Below, one piece after another: positions 8,271-15,920 of a stretch of DNA of 64,000 nt. The stretch is from LiPW-15 sp964530925. Its GTDB lineage: Bacteria > Patescibacteriota > Minisyncoccia > UBA6257 > 2-01-FULL-56-20. Numbering within the stretch: position 1 is the first letter of the stretch; each line of letters opens with the position of its first letter. The position numbers were made by a program, and so were the translations under genes. Below the pieces are notes generated by a model. That model saw only the letters and a list, made by a program, of their open reading frames with translations, searched no databases and was not told the DNA's origin. The stretch is taken from the NCBI GenBank assembly GCA_964530925.1, contig CAZHBZ010000001.1:19531-83530 (forward strand), in the 5' to 3' direction.

Positions 8271-8558
8271 ATGAACTTTCGCTACTGGCGGCGGTTCTTT
8301 GCCCTCAAGCTTCTCTTGGGCATAGTGATTTCGACGGGATTGCTCATGTATTGCATCGAGCACAGGGAATCGGTCTTCGGCGCCGTAGCTCTTGCTATCG
8401 GAGCCCTTGCGCTCATAATAACCAACGCCTATGTTATCAAATTTGTGCTTTTGGACGCGAGAAGAAAACAGCGGAATCCCGACATCGGAAGCGAGAGGGG
8501 TAAAATCGTACCTTATGAAAGATTTAAGAAAGCCAGGGAGAATCGCGGGGCCATGTAG
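8271..8558 (+). CDS. Small two-helix membrane protein, unknown
   Basis: 95 residues with a strong Shine-Dalgarno (GGAGGTGTGAA-ATG). Two hydrophobic helices (LLLGIVISTGLLMYCI and AVALAIGALALIITNAYVI) are followed by a basic cytoplasmic tail rich in Lys/Arg. No family recognised. It is a single-gene unit: divergent from secD and closed by a terminator that overlaps its own stop codon. It belongs to the set of small accessory genes with a canonical ribosome binding site. Confidence 0.75.
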   Translation: MNFRYWRRFFALKLLLGIVISTGLLMYCIEHRESVFGAVALAIGALALIITNAYVIKFVLLDARRKQRNPDIGSERGKIVPYERFKKARENRGAM

Positions 8559-8570
8559 CCCCGCTTTTTT
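8545..8570 (+). terminator. Terminator overlapping the stop codon of the small membrane protein gene
   Basis: Stem GCGGGG/CCCCGC, loop CCATGTAG containing the TAG stop, then six T. Stop codon and terminator loop coincide. Confidence 0.85.
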
Positions 8571-8640
8571 GTTTTGTGCCCCAACAAAGCACAGGCGCTC
8601 AAGGAAATCTCACGATGTTTCTATTAATTATGGAGGCAGT

Positions 8641-8713
8641 CTATTTTGGAGAGGGCAAGACTTGGCCTAGCGGCCAGCCTGCCTGCCGGCAGGGAGCGCA
8701 CTCTTCAAAATAG
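8641..8713. other. Long imperfect hairpin enclosing a CCTGCCGGCAGG palindrome
   Basis: The 13-nt ends CTATTTTGGAGAG and CTCTTCAAAATAG pair with one G-T mismatch. Inside are GGCC/GGCC and a CCTGCCGGCAGG palindrome. No convincing gene is present. It could be a structured RNA or a relic of the palindromic repeat family. Confidence 0.5.
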
Positions 8714-8727
8714 GCTGACGAAATCTG

Positions 8728-8760
8728 TGCCCCCACAAGGAATCGAACCTTGATCAATTG
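8728..8760 (-). pseudogene. 3' half of a tRNA-Lys, cut by a palindrome
   Basis: An exact copy of the T-arm and 3' acceptor strand of the intact tRNA-Lys next door (34 nt from CAATTGATC to GGGGGCA). It is abruptly joined to the 18-bp palindrome at 8761-8778 where the anticodon arm should be. Confidence 0.8.
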
Positions 8761-8778
8761 CTGCCTGCCGGCAGGCAG
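8761..8778. repeat. 18-bp perfect palindrome CTGCCTGCC/GGCAGGCAG
   Basis: Half-site CTGCCTGCC, no loop. Related copies are at 8678-8693, 35390-35409 and 47964-47984. It sits exactly at the break of the tRNA-Lys fragment. Confidence 0.85.
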
Positions 8779-8831
8779 GGCTTACCGTCAGTAGCGAGGC
8801 AAAAATATAAATAGATGCGTTTCGCGCAGCG

Positions 8832-8902
8832 TGCCCCCACAAGGAATCGAACCTTGATCAATTGCTTAAAAGGCAACTGCTTTACCACTAAGCTATGGGG
8901 GC
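8832..8902 (-). tRNA. tRNA-Lys(TTT)
   Basis: Full cloverleaf: acceptor GCCCCCA/TGGGGGC, D-arm GCTT-loop-AAGC, anticodon stem TTGC/GCAA with loop CTTTTAA (anticodon TTT), T-arm CAAGG-TTCGATT-CCTTG, discriminator A. The CCA end is not encoded. The gene is flanked by ~35-nt imperfect inverted repeats (8799-8831 and 8903-8940) and by tRNA-Lys fragments on both sides. Confidence 0.95.
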
Positions 8903-8975
8903 ACGCTGCGTACAACGCAGCAATTCATTTATATTTTAAACGAGCGAACCAGTGGGCAAGGTAAACCTTGCTAAG

Positions 8976-9038
8976 GGCAACTGCTTCCCGCCCGAACGTA
9001 CCGTTCGGTACGGGCGGGTACCACTAAGCTATGGGGGC
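8976..9038 (-). pseudogene. 5' half of a tRNA-Lys interrupted in the D-loop by a 32-bp hairpin insert
   Basis: On the minus strand 9038-9019 repeats the first 20 nt of the intact tRNA-Lys (GCCCCCATAGCTTAGTGGTA). A 32-nt GC-rich inverted repeat (8987-9018, ends CCCGCCCG/CGGGCGGG) follows, and then AGCAGTTGCC of the tRNA resumes. The rest is degenerate. Confidence 0.75.
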
Positions 9039-9097
9039 TAACGGGAAAATTGTAGAATAGAACCGAAAATTAGTAAATCCCCAGCCAAGCATAAACC

Positions 9098-9126
9098 TTG
9101 ACAAAACCGCAGATTGCGTGTACCAT
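9098..9126 (+). promoter_or_regulatory. Sigma-70-type promoter for the 108-aa accessory gene
   Basis: TTGACA, 17-nt spacer, TACCAT, about 50 nt before the ATG. Confidence 0.65.
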
Positions 9127-9179
9127 TGCGCTCAGTACTAATCCGATTCTGATTCCAATCTGAAAGGAGAACGACGACA

Positions 9180-9506
9180 ATGAGGATGAATGAGATGGTT
9201 CGCGAGGGCCGCAAGCATGCCGCCACGATCCTCGGTGAGAATCTCGCTCCGCTCACTGCGGAACGGCCCAAGGAGCACGACGACGGCAGGACCATCGTCC
9301 TCACCTATTCCGGGGAGCGCAAAATCACCCTCCGCTTCAGGAAGTGCATGCCGGATCCTCTCGACGCAATCATCCCGCCTTTCGAGCGCACGGACAGGGA
9401 CCTTCGTACCATCGAGGTCGCGGAGGTCGTCTACCGCTCCCTGAACTTCGTGGCTCGGCCGAAGGAGCAGACGAAGGCCACCCGGAAGAAGCGCGTCGCC
9501 GCCTAG
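9180..9506 (+). CDS. Small basic protein of unknown function, GC-rich
   Basis: 108 residues, Shine-Dalgarno GAAAGGAGA 10 nt before ATG; an alternative ATG lies two codons later. No membrane segment. The C-terminus is strongly basic (KATRKKRVAA). Codons end mostly in G or C, unlike neighbouring housekeeping genes, which suggests transfer or different selection. Single-gene unit with its own promoter and a perfect palindrome as terminator. No family recognised. Confidence 0.75.
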   Translation: MRMNEMVREGRKHAATILGENLAPLTAERPKEHDDGRTIVLTYSGERKITLRFRKCMPDPLDAIIPPFERTDRDLRTIEVAEVVYRSLNFVARPKEQTKATRKKRVAA

Positions 9507-9513
9507 CCCCACC

Positions 9514-9541
9514 GCCCGGACAGTCCATGGACTGTCCGGGC
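9514..9541 (+). terminator. 28-bp perfect palindrome acting as terminator
   Basis: Half-site GCCCGGACAGTCCA with no loop, followed by CTTTTGTT. The inner 24 bp are identical to the palindrome behind rpmE at 43620-43647. On the minus strand it also lies just past the dnaJ stop. Confidence 0.8.
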
Positions 9542-9547
9542 CTTTTG

Positions 9548-10645
9548 TTATCCGAAAAGCCCTTCCAACAATTCTTTATCCTTTCCGTGCGGTTTCTTAG
9601 GAGCTTTCAAAATTAAATTCAAAAGCATATCGCCTCTGCCGGAACGGCCGAAGCGGGGCATGCCCTCCCCTTTTATCCGAATATTGGATTTCAAATCCGT
9701 TCCCGGTTCTATTTCCGTTTTTACGGGTCTACCTTCTATTGTCGGAAGCTCGATTTCTTTTCCCAATAAAATATCGCTAAGCTTCACTTCTTTTTTAATT
9801 ATGAGGTCATCTCCGCTTCTTTCAAAAACATGGTGCGGTTTTACTTTTATTTTTACGTAAAGTTCGCCGGACGGACTGCCTCTTTCCCCGGCCTCACCGG
9901 CGCCCCTCACCTGAACCATCTGCCCGTCTGAAATTCCGGGAAGAATTTCCAAAGATATTTTTCTTTCGCCATTAACCCGTCCCGCGCCTTTGCATGCCGA
10001 ACATATTTTTTTCGGCACTTCGCCGAATCCCTGGCAGGCAGGGCAAGTCTTAACCTGCGAAAAACTTCCAAAGAATGTTCGTCTTTCTTCGTTTATTTCA
10101 CCTCGCCCGTTGCAAGTCGAACAACTCACCATTCCTTCCGCCGGGTCTCCACCTTTTCCTTTGCAAACATCGCAAGGAACCGCGGTCCTAAGCCTTATCT
10201 CCTTTTTTGACCCGTAAAAAGCTTCTTCCAAATCCAACTCCACCGCAGTCTGAAGATCGGAACCATGGCGATAAGTTTTTCTTTTCTGCCTCTGGCCGCC
10301 CATTCCCCCTCCGAAAAACGATTCAAAAATATCGCCTAAATCGCCAAAATCAGCCGAGTTAAAATCAAACCCGCCCATATTTTGTCCGCCAAATCCAAAT
10401 CCAGCGAAAGGATTGCCTCCGGCATGCCCAAAGCCCGCTCCCGGCTCGGCGCCGAAACGATCATAATATTCTCTTTTATTTTTATCGCTTAGAACTTGAT
10501 ACGCCTCGTTTATCTCTTTGAACTTGGCCTCATCGCCGTGTTGTTTATCCGGATGATGCTGATGGGCGAGTTTCCGAAAAGCCTTTTTTATTTCTTCAGC
10601 TGAAGCGTTTTTATCAACTCCTAAAACTTTGTAATAATCTTTCAT
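9548..10645 (-). CDS. dnaJ: Chaperone DnaJ (Hsp40)
   Basis: 365 residues: J-domain with HHPD motif (about residues 30-36), Gly/Phe-rich linker (GFGFGGQNMGGFDF), then four zinc-finger repeats CDVCKGKG, CSTCNGRG, CPACQGFG and CSACKGAG, and the C-terminal substrate-binding domain. Stimulates the ATPase of DnaK and delivers unfolded clients. Last gene of the hrcA-grpE-dnaK cluster, separated from dnaK by an unknown membrane protein gene. Confidence 0.97.
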   Translation of the reverse strand: MKDYYKVLGVDKNASAEEIKKAFRKLAHQHHPDKQHGDEAKFKEINEAYQVLSDKNKREYYDRFGAEPGAGFGHAGGNPFAGFGFGGQNMGGFDFNSADFGDLGDIFESFFGGGMGGQRQKRKTYRHGSDLQTAVELDLEEAFYGSKKEIRLRTAVPCDVCKGKGGDPAEGMVSCSTCNGRGEINEERRTFFGSFSQVKTCPACQGFGEVPKKICSACKGAGRVNGERKISLEILPGISDGQMVQVRGAGEAGERGSPSGELYVKIKVKPHHVFERSGDDLIIKKEVKLSDILLGKEIELPTIEGRPVKTEIEPGTDLKSNIRIKGEGMPRFGRSGRGDMLLNLILKAPKKPHGKDKELLEGLFG

Positions 10646-10708
10646 CTTTCACAGATTGCAACACATATACGTAATACATATTGCGTAGGTTGTGCGTGGG
10701 ACACGTCT

Positions 10709-11731
10709 CTAGAAAAATTCCACTATCTCATGCGGCTTATTCTCCGTTTTAACCCGAATAACCCCAAAGGCTATAAGCGCATGATAAACAAGAAACGACA
10801 CGAAAGAAACCAGATATCCAAAAAGAGTCGCGAGCCCCCGAACGAACACAAAAACGGCTATTGCCCAGACCGTGACAAATGTCGCCCCAAACTTGCCCTT
10901 CAAATCTGTGAGCGACTTATTGGCGAACGCGAGAATGGCGTCGCCAAAAGTATTTTTCGCGTCCAAGGAAAACCCGAAAAACTTGCTCAAATTACCCATA
11001 ACCTGTTCGCTAAGATCGCCTAAGGTTTTTTCTTTTATGGCTGTCGGCAATAAAGAAAAATTAATGTTCCTTTCGAGCTGGCTCTTAGCCACGCTCTTCG
11101 CGAACGCCCCCAAATCGGAATCAAGCCTATATTCCGGATAAAGCCCTTGGGCGAACTTTACCGACCACCCATATATAGAGCTGAACGTAGACTCGGAGAC
11201 AAATATCGTCTTTTTATTCCAAACCGGAATATAAAGGATTACTGCGACAATAGCTATCGCGGTCAGCATCTTACTCAAAGGCCGCCTGATTACACGAAAG
11301 AATCTTATCTCCACGCTATTTTCCGCGTCCTCCCGGCTCAGATATTCCCCCCACACCAGAAGGATTATCATAACCGCGAAAGATGTCCCTAAAAGATTCA
11401 AGGGCGCGCCGATGAACGGCAAAAGAAAGCCTACCGACTCGAGAGCAATTACCGCAAATCGATGCCACAGATTTTTTGTAAGCAAACTTCCGAGAACCGA
11501 GATTGCCATGAATACTCCAGCGGATACAAGTGGCCAGACAAAAGGTTTTTCACCGGCAAGATAAGAAGCGAACAGAACTCCGGTTATTACCGCAAACGCC
11601 ACAATCACCGCGTCTAAAATAATAGACTTAATGAGATGTTTTGGCGCGGTCAAAAAAGGAGCCTTAGGAAGCTGACTCAGCAGGTCCTTGCCCCGCATCT
11701 GGGCCGGGCTGATTTTCTCCATTTCCTCCAT
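10709..11731 (-). CDS. Multi-pass membrane protein inserted in the heat-shock operon
   Basis: 340 residues. About seven hydrophobic segments: four in the first 140 residues, one near 160-180 (MLTAIAIVAVILYIPV), then a ~110-residue soluble, probably extracytoplasmic domain, and two at the C-terminus. The first ~20 codons overlap the 3' end of dnaK in another frame. A TATAAT at 11739-11744 lies 7 nt before the ATG inside dnaK, so it may also have a leaderless transcript of its own. No family recognised. Position between dnaK and dnaJ suggests a role in membrane stress, as inference only. Confidence 0.7.
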   Translation of the reverse strand: MEEMEKISPAQMRGKDLLSQLPKAPFLTAPKHLIKSIILDAVIVAFAVITGVLFASYLAGEKPFVWPLVSAGVFMAISVLGSLLTKNLWHRFAVIALESVGFLLPFIGAPLNLLGTSFAVMIILLVWGEYLSREDAENSVEIRFFRVIRRPLSKMLTAIAIVAVILYIPVWNKKTIFVSESTFSSIYGWSVKFAQGLYPEYRLDSDLGAFAKSVAKSQLERNINFSLLPTAIKEKTLGDLSEQVMGNLSKFFGFSLDAKNTFGDAILAFANKSLTDLKGKFGATFVTVWAIAVFVFVRGLATLFGYLVSFVSFLVYHALIAFGVIRVKTENKPHEIVEFF

Positions 11732-13550
11732 CTTTATTATTATAGACGGATTGTCCTATTTTTTGAATTTCCGAGGATAGGGCGTCGGACGCGGACTTGA
11801 TTGCCTCAATATCTTCGCCGTCCTTAACCTTCTTCAGATTCTCAAGTTTTTCGGTTATCGACGCTTTAACATCTGCGCTTAATTTATCCCCGGCGTCTTT
11901 CAAAGATTTCTCGGTGAGATATGAGATTGATTCCGCCTGATTCCTAACTTCGATAAGCTCTTTCTTCCTTGCGTCTTCCGAAGCAAACTTCGCGGCATCT
12001 TGCTTGAACTTTTCTACTTCCTCTTTAGAAAGATTGGTAGAAGCTTCTATCTTTACCGACTGGCTCTTACCGCTCGCTTTATCCACGGCTTTTACGTGCA
12101 ATATCCCGTTCGCGTCTATATCAAAACTTACTTCGACCTGCGGAACTCCGCGCGGCGAAGGCGGGATTCCATCCAAGATGAAACGCGCCAGGGTTTTGTT
12201 ATCGGCCGCCATCGGACGTTCCCCTTGAGTCACGTGAATTTCCACGGAAGTCTGATTATCCGCTGCGGTCGAAAATATCTGAGACTTAGAAGTCGGGACT
12301 GTGGTATTTTTTTGAATCATCGCAGTCGCCACTCCTCCCATTGTTTCAATCGAGAGGCTCAGGGGAGTTACATCCAAAAGCAAAATGTCCTTAACGTCGC
12401 CCTGAAGAATTCCGGCCTGGACTGCGGCGCCGATAGAGACAACTTCGTCCGGATTGATTCCTTGGTGCGGGTCTTTCCCGAACAATTTTTTGACCGCTTC
12501 CTGGATGGCCGGCATGCGAGTCTGGCCGCCAACCAAAATAACCTCGTTTATCTCCTCAAGTTTGAAGCCCGCTCCTTTCGGGGCCGCCTCGGTGACAGTC
12601 TCGCGCGTCAACTCAACGGAATGATCGATAAGATCTTTAACCAAGGACTCGAGCTTGGCCCGGGTCATTTTTATCAAGAAATGCTTTGGACCATTAGCGT
12701 CCGAAGAAATATAAGGAAGATTTATTTCGGTCTCCGCGGCGGTCGAGAGTTCATGCTTGGCGCGTTCCGCGGCCTCCTTGAGGCGTTGGAGGGCCAGGGC
12801 GTCCTTCGAAATATCTATCCCCTCCTGCTTCTTATATTCCGCGACCAAATATTCCTGAATGAGCTTGTCGAAGTCATCTCCGCCCAAATGCGTATCTCCT
12901 CCGGTGGATTTTACTTCCACGGTGTCATCGCCGACTTCCAAAACAGAAATGTCGAAGGTGCCGCCGCCAAAATCGTAAACAACTATTTTTTCGCTCTTTT
13001 GTTTGTTCAAGCCATAGGCCAAGGCGGCCGCAGTCGGCTCATTGATAATGCGACGCACTTTTAGCCCGGCAATTTCCCCGGCGTTCTTAGTCGCCTGTCT
13101 CTGAGAATCGTCGAAGTAAGCCGGCACGGTTATAACAGCTTCCTCAACTTTTTCTCCAAGCTTCGCTTCCGCGTCTGCCTTAAGCTTTCCCAAGATGAAT
13201 GCGGAGATTTCTTCGGGAGAATACCAAGCTTCCCCCATCTTTACTTCCACACCACCCGAAGCGGAGGCTCGGAGATCATAAGAGAGCCAAGCTTTATCGC
13301 GCTGGACTTCCGGATCATCGAACTTCCGTCCGATAAGACGCTTAACCGAGAAGATGGTGTTCTTCGGGTTAGTTATCGCTTGGCGCTTGGCCAAGATTCC
13401 GACAAGCCTTTCATTGCTTTTGCTCATCGCCGCGATAGACGGAGTAGTTCTCACGCCCTCGCTCGACTCCAAAACCTTTGGCTCGCCTCCCTCGGTCACC
13501 GCGACCGCGGAGTTAGTCGTTCCCAAATCGATTCCTATAATTTTTGGCAT
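11664..13550 (-). CDS. dnaK: Chaperone DnaK (Hsp70)
   Basis: 628 residues, full family length. ATPase domain with IIGIDLGTTNSAVAV at the N-terminus, VYDFGGGTFDISVLE, and EVILVGGQTRMPAI; substrate-binding domain with LLLDVTPLSLSIET. The C-terminal tail is a short Gly/Asn/Pro-rich stretch without the EEVD of eukaryotes. Works with GrpE (4 nt upstream) and DnaJ. Confidence 0.98.
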   Translation of the reverse strand: MPKIIGIDLGTTNSAVAVTEGGEPKVLESSEGVRTTPSIAAMSKSNERLVGILAKRQAITNPKNTIFSVKRLIGRKFDDPEVQRDKAWLSYDLRASASGGVEVKMGEAWYSPEEISAFILGKLKADAEAKLGEKVEEAVITVPAYFDDSQRQATKNAGEIAGLKVRRIINEPTAAALAYGLNKQKSEKIVVYDFGGGTFDISVLEVGDDTVEVKSTGGDTHLGGDDFDKLIQEYLVAEYKKQEGIDISKDALALQRLKEAAERAKHELSTAAETEINLPYISSDANGPKHFLIKMTRAKLESLVKDLIDHSVELTRETVTEAAPKGAGFKLEEINEVILVGGQTRMPAIQEAVKKLFGKDPHQGINPDEVVSIGAAVQAGILQGDVKDILLLDVTPLSLSIETMGGVATAMIQKNTTVPTSKSQIFSTAADNQTSVEIHVTQGERPMAADNKTLARFILDGIPPSPRGVPQVEVSFDIDANGILHVKAVDKASGKSQSVKIEASTNLSKEEVEKFKQDAAKFASEDARKKELIEVRNQAESISYLTEKSLKDAGDKLSADVKASITEKLENLKKVKDGEDIEAIKSASDALSSEIQKIGQSVYNNKDGGNGENQPGPDAGQGPAESAS

Positions 13551-13553
13551 ATT

Positions 13554-14105
13554 TTATTTGTTTATGATTTTACCAACGATGACTCGCGCTGGTCTGATTA
13601 TTTTTTCGAACAATTTGTATCCGGGTTCGATAATCTCCACAATCTTACCGGGCATTTTTTCCGATTCCGTTTCGGCTACCGCTTCCGCGATTCTGGGATC
13701 AAAGTCCGAACCGACCTCCACTTCTAATTTTTCTAACCCACGTTTTTCCAAAAGGTCTTCGATCTGTGACCGGATCATATAAACCCCTTTCTCGACGGGT
13801 CCATTCTTTTCGAGCGCCGTTATCGCGAGATCAAAACTATCAAGAACGCTTATAAACTCCTTCATAAAATCCGCAAACCCATACTTAGCCAAATCTTCGA
13901 AACGCTGACTCTCGTCTTTTTTATAATTCGAGAAGTCCGCTTTTGCTCTTTGCCAACCGGCCAGATATTCGTCTCGCTTGGCCTCCGCTTCTTCTAATTT
14001 CTTTTTAAGGTCTCTGGCTTCGTCAACTCCTTCGAGAAGCATTTCTCCGGATGGAGCTTCCAGCTCGTCTTTCAGTTCAGTTTTAGGCTTATTTTGTTCG
14101 TCCAT
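13554..14105 (-). CDS. grpE: Nucleotide exchange factor GrpE
   Basis: 183 residues: acidic N-terminal segment, long coiled coil (LKKKLEEAEAKRDEYLAGWQ), then the beta-wing domain with EVGSDFDPRIAEAV and the C-terminal RPARVIVGK. Releases ADP from DnaK. The ATG at 14105 has GGGAGG at good spacing; an upstream GTG would place the Shine-Dalgarno inside the gene and is less likely. Confidence 0.95.
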   Translation of the reverse strand: MDEQNKPKTELKDELEAPSGEMLLEGVDEARDLKKKLEEAEAKRDEYLAGWQRAKADFSNYKKDESQRFEDLAKYGFADFMKEFISVLDSFDLAITALEKNGPVEKGVYMIRSQIEDLLEKRGLEKLEVEVGSDFDPRIAEAVAETESEKMPGKIVEIIEPGYKLFEKIIRPARVIVGKIINK

Positions 14106-14167
14106 TATATTTTTGCCTCCCACCTATCAAGCAATTTGCTCGTTCAGTATGAGATTTAAATTTTGAT

Positions 14168-14941
14168 TTATTTTTTTACGACTCTTTTCCCTTCTTTCAC
14201 CCGCCCGGCGCCGGAAATACTTTTGCTTGATGGGTGGGGGGGTGATTTTTGAGCTTTGACCCTGGATTTTGTTTTGAGACCTTTCAAAGCTTTGGCGGTT
14301 TTCTCATAATCCATTCGCTTCGGGCCAATAGCGAAGAAAAATACTTTCCGGCCGCCAACGTCATAATCCGCGGCCATAACCGAAAGATGATCGCTCGCGG
14401 TCAGAGGATTTCTACCGACAAGAACTTCGCAGAAATCTTCTCCGAACATATTGAGCGCTTTCGGCAGATGCGAACCAATGTCTTCAAAATCTTCCACAAC
14501 TTGCGCGAGCTCTCCCTGGTCCTCGGCCGGATCGAGATTTTCAAAAAGATACCTTAACCCGGCGCGATGGATATCCCGTAAAGTCTCGTCCACCAAAACT
14601 CCGGCCATACCCATGGTCTTTGAAAAGTTCTCCAAAAAATCATTCCAGTTATGTTTCGCGAGCATCGCTTCCCACGTTTCGGAACGACGATCGGCCGGAG
14701 CTTCTTTCAGCATCTCCTCAGCGAAGAATTTATAACCCCGATCGGTCGGGACGCGACCCGCGGAATGATAAGGCTGTTCCAAGTACCCAAGGTCGGTAAG
14801 GTCCAAAAGCTCCATACGGATCATGGCCGGTTTGATACCAAAATCGTAGCGGCCGTAAAGATCGCCGGAACTTATCGGTTCCCCGGAATGGATAAACTCT
14901 TTTATAGCCGCTAAAAGTATTTCCGCGCTTCGCTCTGTCAT
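14168..14941 (-). CDS. hrcA: Heat-inducible transcription repressor HrcA (short form)
   Basis: 257 residues. Winged helix at residues ~1-75 (MTERSAEILLAAIKEF, PISSGDLYGRYDFGIKPAMIR cut, HSAGRVPTDRGYKFF), then the GAF-like dimer domain with GPKRMDYEKTAKALK near the end and a basic C-terminal tail. About 80 residues shorter than the Bacillus protein. The open frame extends further upstream, but the ATG at 14941 matches the family start, and a -10 box ends 7 nt before it. Represses the operon through the CIRCE-like site immediately upstream. Confidence 0.93.
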   Translation of the reverse strand: MTERSAEILLAAIKEFIHSGEPISSGDLYGRYDFGIKPAMIRMELLDLTDLGYLEQPYHSAGRVPTDRGYKFFAEEMLKEAPADRRSETWEAMLAKHNWNDFLENFSKTMGMAGVLVDETLRDIHRAGLRYLFENLDPAEDQGELAQVVEDFEDIGSHLPKALNMFGEDFCEVLVGRNPLTASDHLSVMAADYDVGGRKVFFFAIGPKRMDYEKTAKALKGLKTKSRVKAQKSPPHPSSKSISGAGRVKEGKRVVKK

Positions 14942-14948
14942 TGATTCA

Positions 14949-14976
14949 ATTTTAGCGATTAGCAGTCTCGTGTCAA
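14949..14976 (-). promoter_or_regulatory. Promoter of the hrcA-grpE-dnaK-dnaJ operon (leaderless)
   Basis: On the minus strand TTGACA (14976-14971), 16-nt spacer, TAAAAT (14954-14949). Only 7 nt separate the -10 box from the hrcA ATG, so the start codon would be at or next to +1. The -35 lies inside the CIRCE spacer. Confidence 0.75.
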
Positions 14977-14985
14977 GATTGCCAA
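14959..14985 (-). promoter_or_regulatory. CIRCE-like operator (HrcA binding site)
   Basis: TTAGCAGTC-N9-GATTGCCAA has the 9-9-9 geometry of CIRCE (TTAGCACTC-N9-GAGTGCTAA), with one change in the left arm and two in the right. It overlaps the operon promoter, so bound HrcA would block polymerase. Confidence 0.85.
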
Positions 14986-15206
14986 TCTGCTCATACCTCC
15001 TTTTGCGGGGTCGGTGTCCGTTTGCTCCAGCGGCAAACGGCACCTGTATCTCGGCATAACAATTTTGCTTCGCAAAAACCAATCTTGTTATGCCTGCGAT
15101 GCACCCCGCAAAAAGAGATGTTTCGCCGGAGGGTAATACGAAAATGCTCCGAGAACTCCCGCAACATGGATAAACTCCGCGGGAACTGAGACGAATCAAA
15201 TAAAAA

Positions 15207-15234
15207 TTGACTTTTTGGAGATATTCGACATAAT
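15207..15234 (+). promoter_or_regulatory. Promoter of the lipoprotein operon
   Basis: TTGACT, 16-nt spacer, CATAAT, about 42 nt before the lipoprotein ATG. Confidence 0.65.
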
Positions 15235-15276
15235 ACGAGCGTTCTTAATCGGACCTTGAAAACGGAAGGAGCAGGA

Positions 15277-15558
15277 ATGGCCAAGAGCAGAATCTACTGG
15301 GCGCTGTTTCTTGCGTGCGCAATCCTTCTTACCGGGTGCGAGAACCTTGAGAAGGCTGGCCCCGAAAACCCTCGGATCACCGTCGAGAAAATGACCTATG
15401 TAAAAGATCGACGGACCAATCAGTGCTATGCCGTCTTGATGCCAGAAACCAAGTGGGAGAAGAATTCTTGGGGACCCAAGATCACTTGGGTGCCCTGCAC
15501 CCCGGAAATCGAAGCTCTAGCCGCGAACAACACAACTCCCGAAGAAAAGCAGAAGTAG
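15277..15558 (+). CDS. Small lipoprotein of unknown function
   Basis: 93 residues; Shine-Dalgarno GGAAGGAGCAGGA before ATG at 15277 (an in-frame ATG 21 nt upstream lacks one). Signal peptide IYWALFLACAILLTGC with lipobox LLTGC, cysteine at residue 21, so it should be lipidated and anchored outside the cytoplasmic membrane. Two further cysteines (NQCYAV, VPCTPE) could form a disulfide. First of three small genes with short gaps. No family recognised. Confidence 0.85.
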   Translation: MAKSRIYWALFLACAILLTGCENLEKAGPENPRITVEKMTYVKDRRTNQCYAVLMPETKWEKNSWGPKITWVPCTPEIEALAANNTTPEEKQK

Positions 15559-15573
15559 AAAGGAGAGTTCGCA

Positions 15574-15918
15574 ATGGCAACGAAAAAGATTCCTTGGAAC
15601 CCATTGCTCGACCTGGACGGCATAGACAATGCCGACGCTACAGCACAGGAAATCGAAAAGCTCGCCGCAGAGCTGGCCCTTCAGGAAGGGAAAGAGGCCT
15701 GCTATCAGCTGAGTGCAAATAGCGTCGTTTCTTATATGTCGCTTGCGGATGCCAAGATCCTAATCGGCAAACACTACGACGAGGTTCTAGAGGAGATCAA
15801 TGAGATAGAGGAAAAGAGAAGCGAACTTCTGATGCTCAGAGCCGAAAAGCGACGTCTTAGGGAGCTCCTCAACCTGGGCGCCAAGCCACCCAAGGCCGAG
15901 GCGAAGAAAGGAAGGTAG
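15574..15918 (+). CDS. Small coiled-coil protein, unknown
   Basis: 114 residues, Shine-Dalgarno AAAGGAGAG. The middle and end are strongly helical and charged (YDEVLEEINEIEEKRSELLM cut, LRAEKRRLRELL), predicting a coiled coil; the tail is Lys/Ala-rich. 15 nt after the lipoprotein gene and 2 nt before the next gene, so part of one transcript. Confidence 0.75.
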   Translation: MATKKIPWNPLLDLDGIDNADATAQEIEKLAAELALQEGKEACYQLSANSVVSYMSLADAKILIGKHYDEVLEEINEIEEKRSELLMLRAEKRRLRELLNLGAKPPKAEAKKGR

Positions 15919-15920
15919 CC

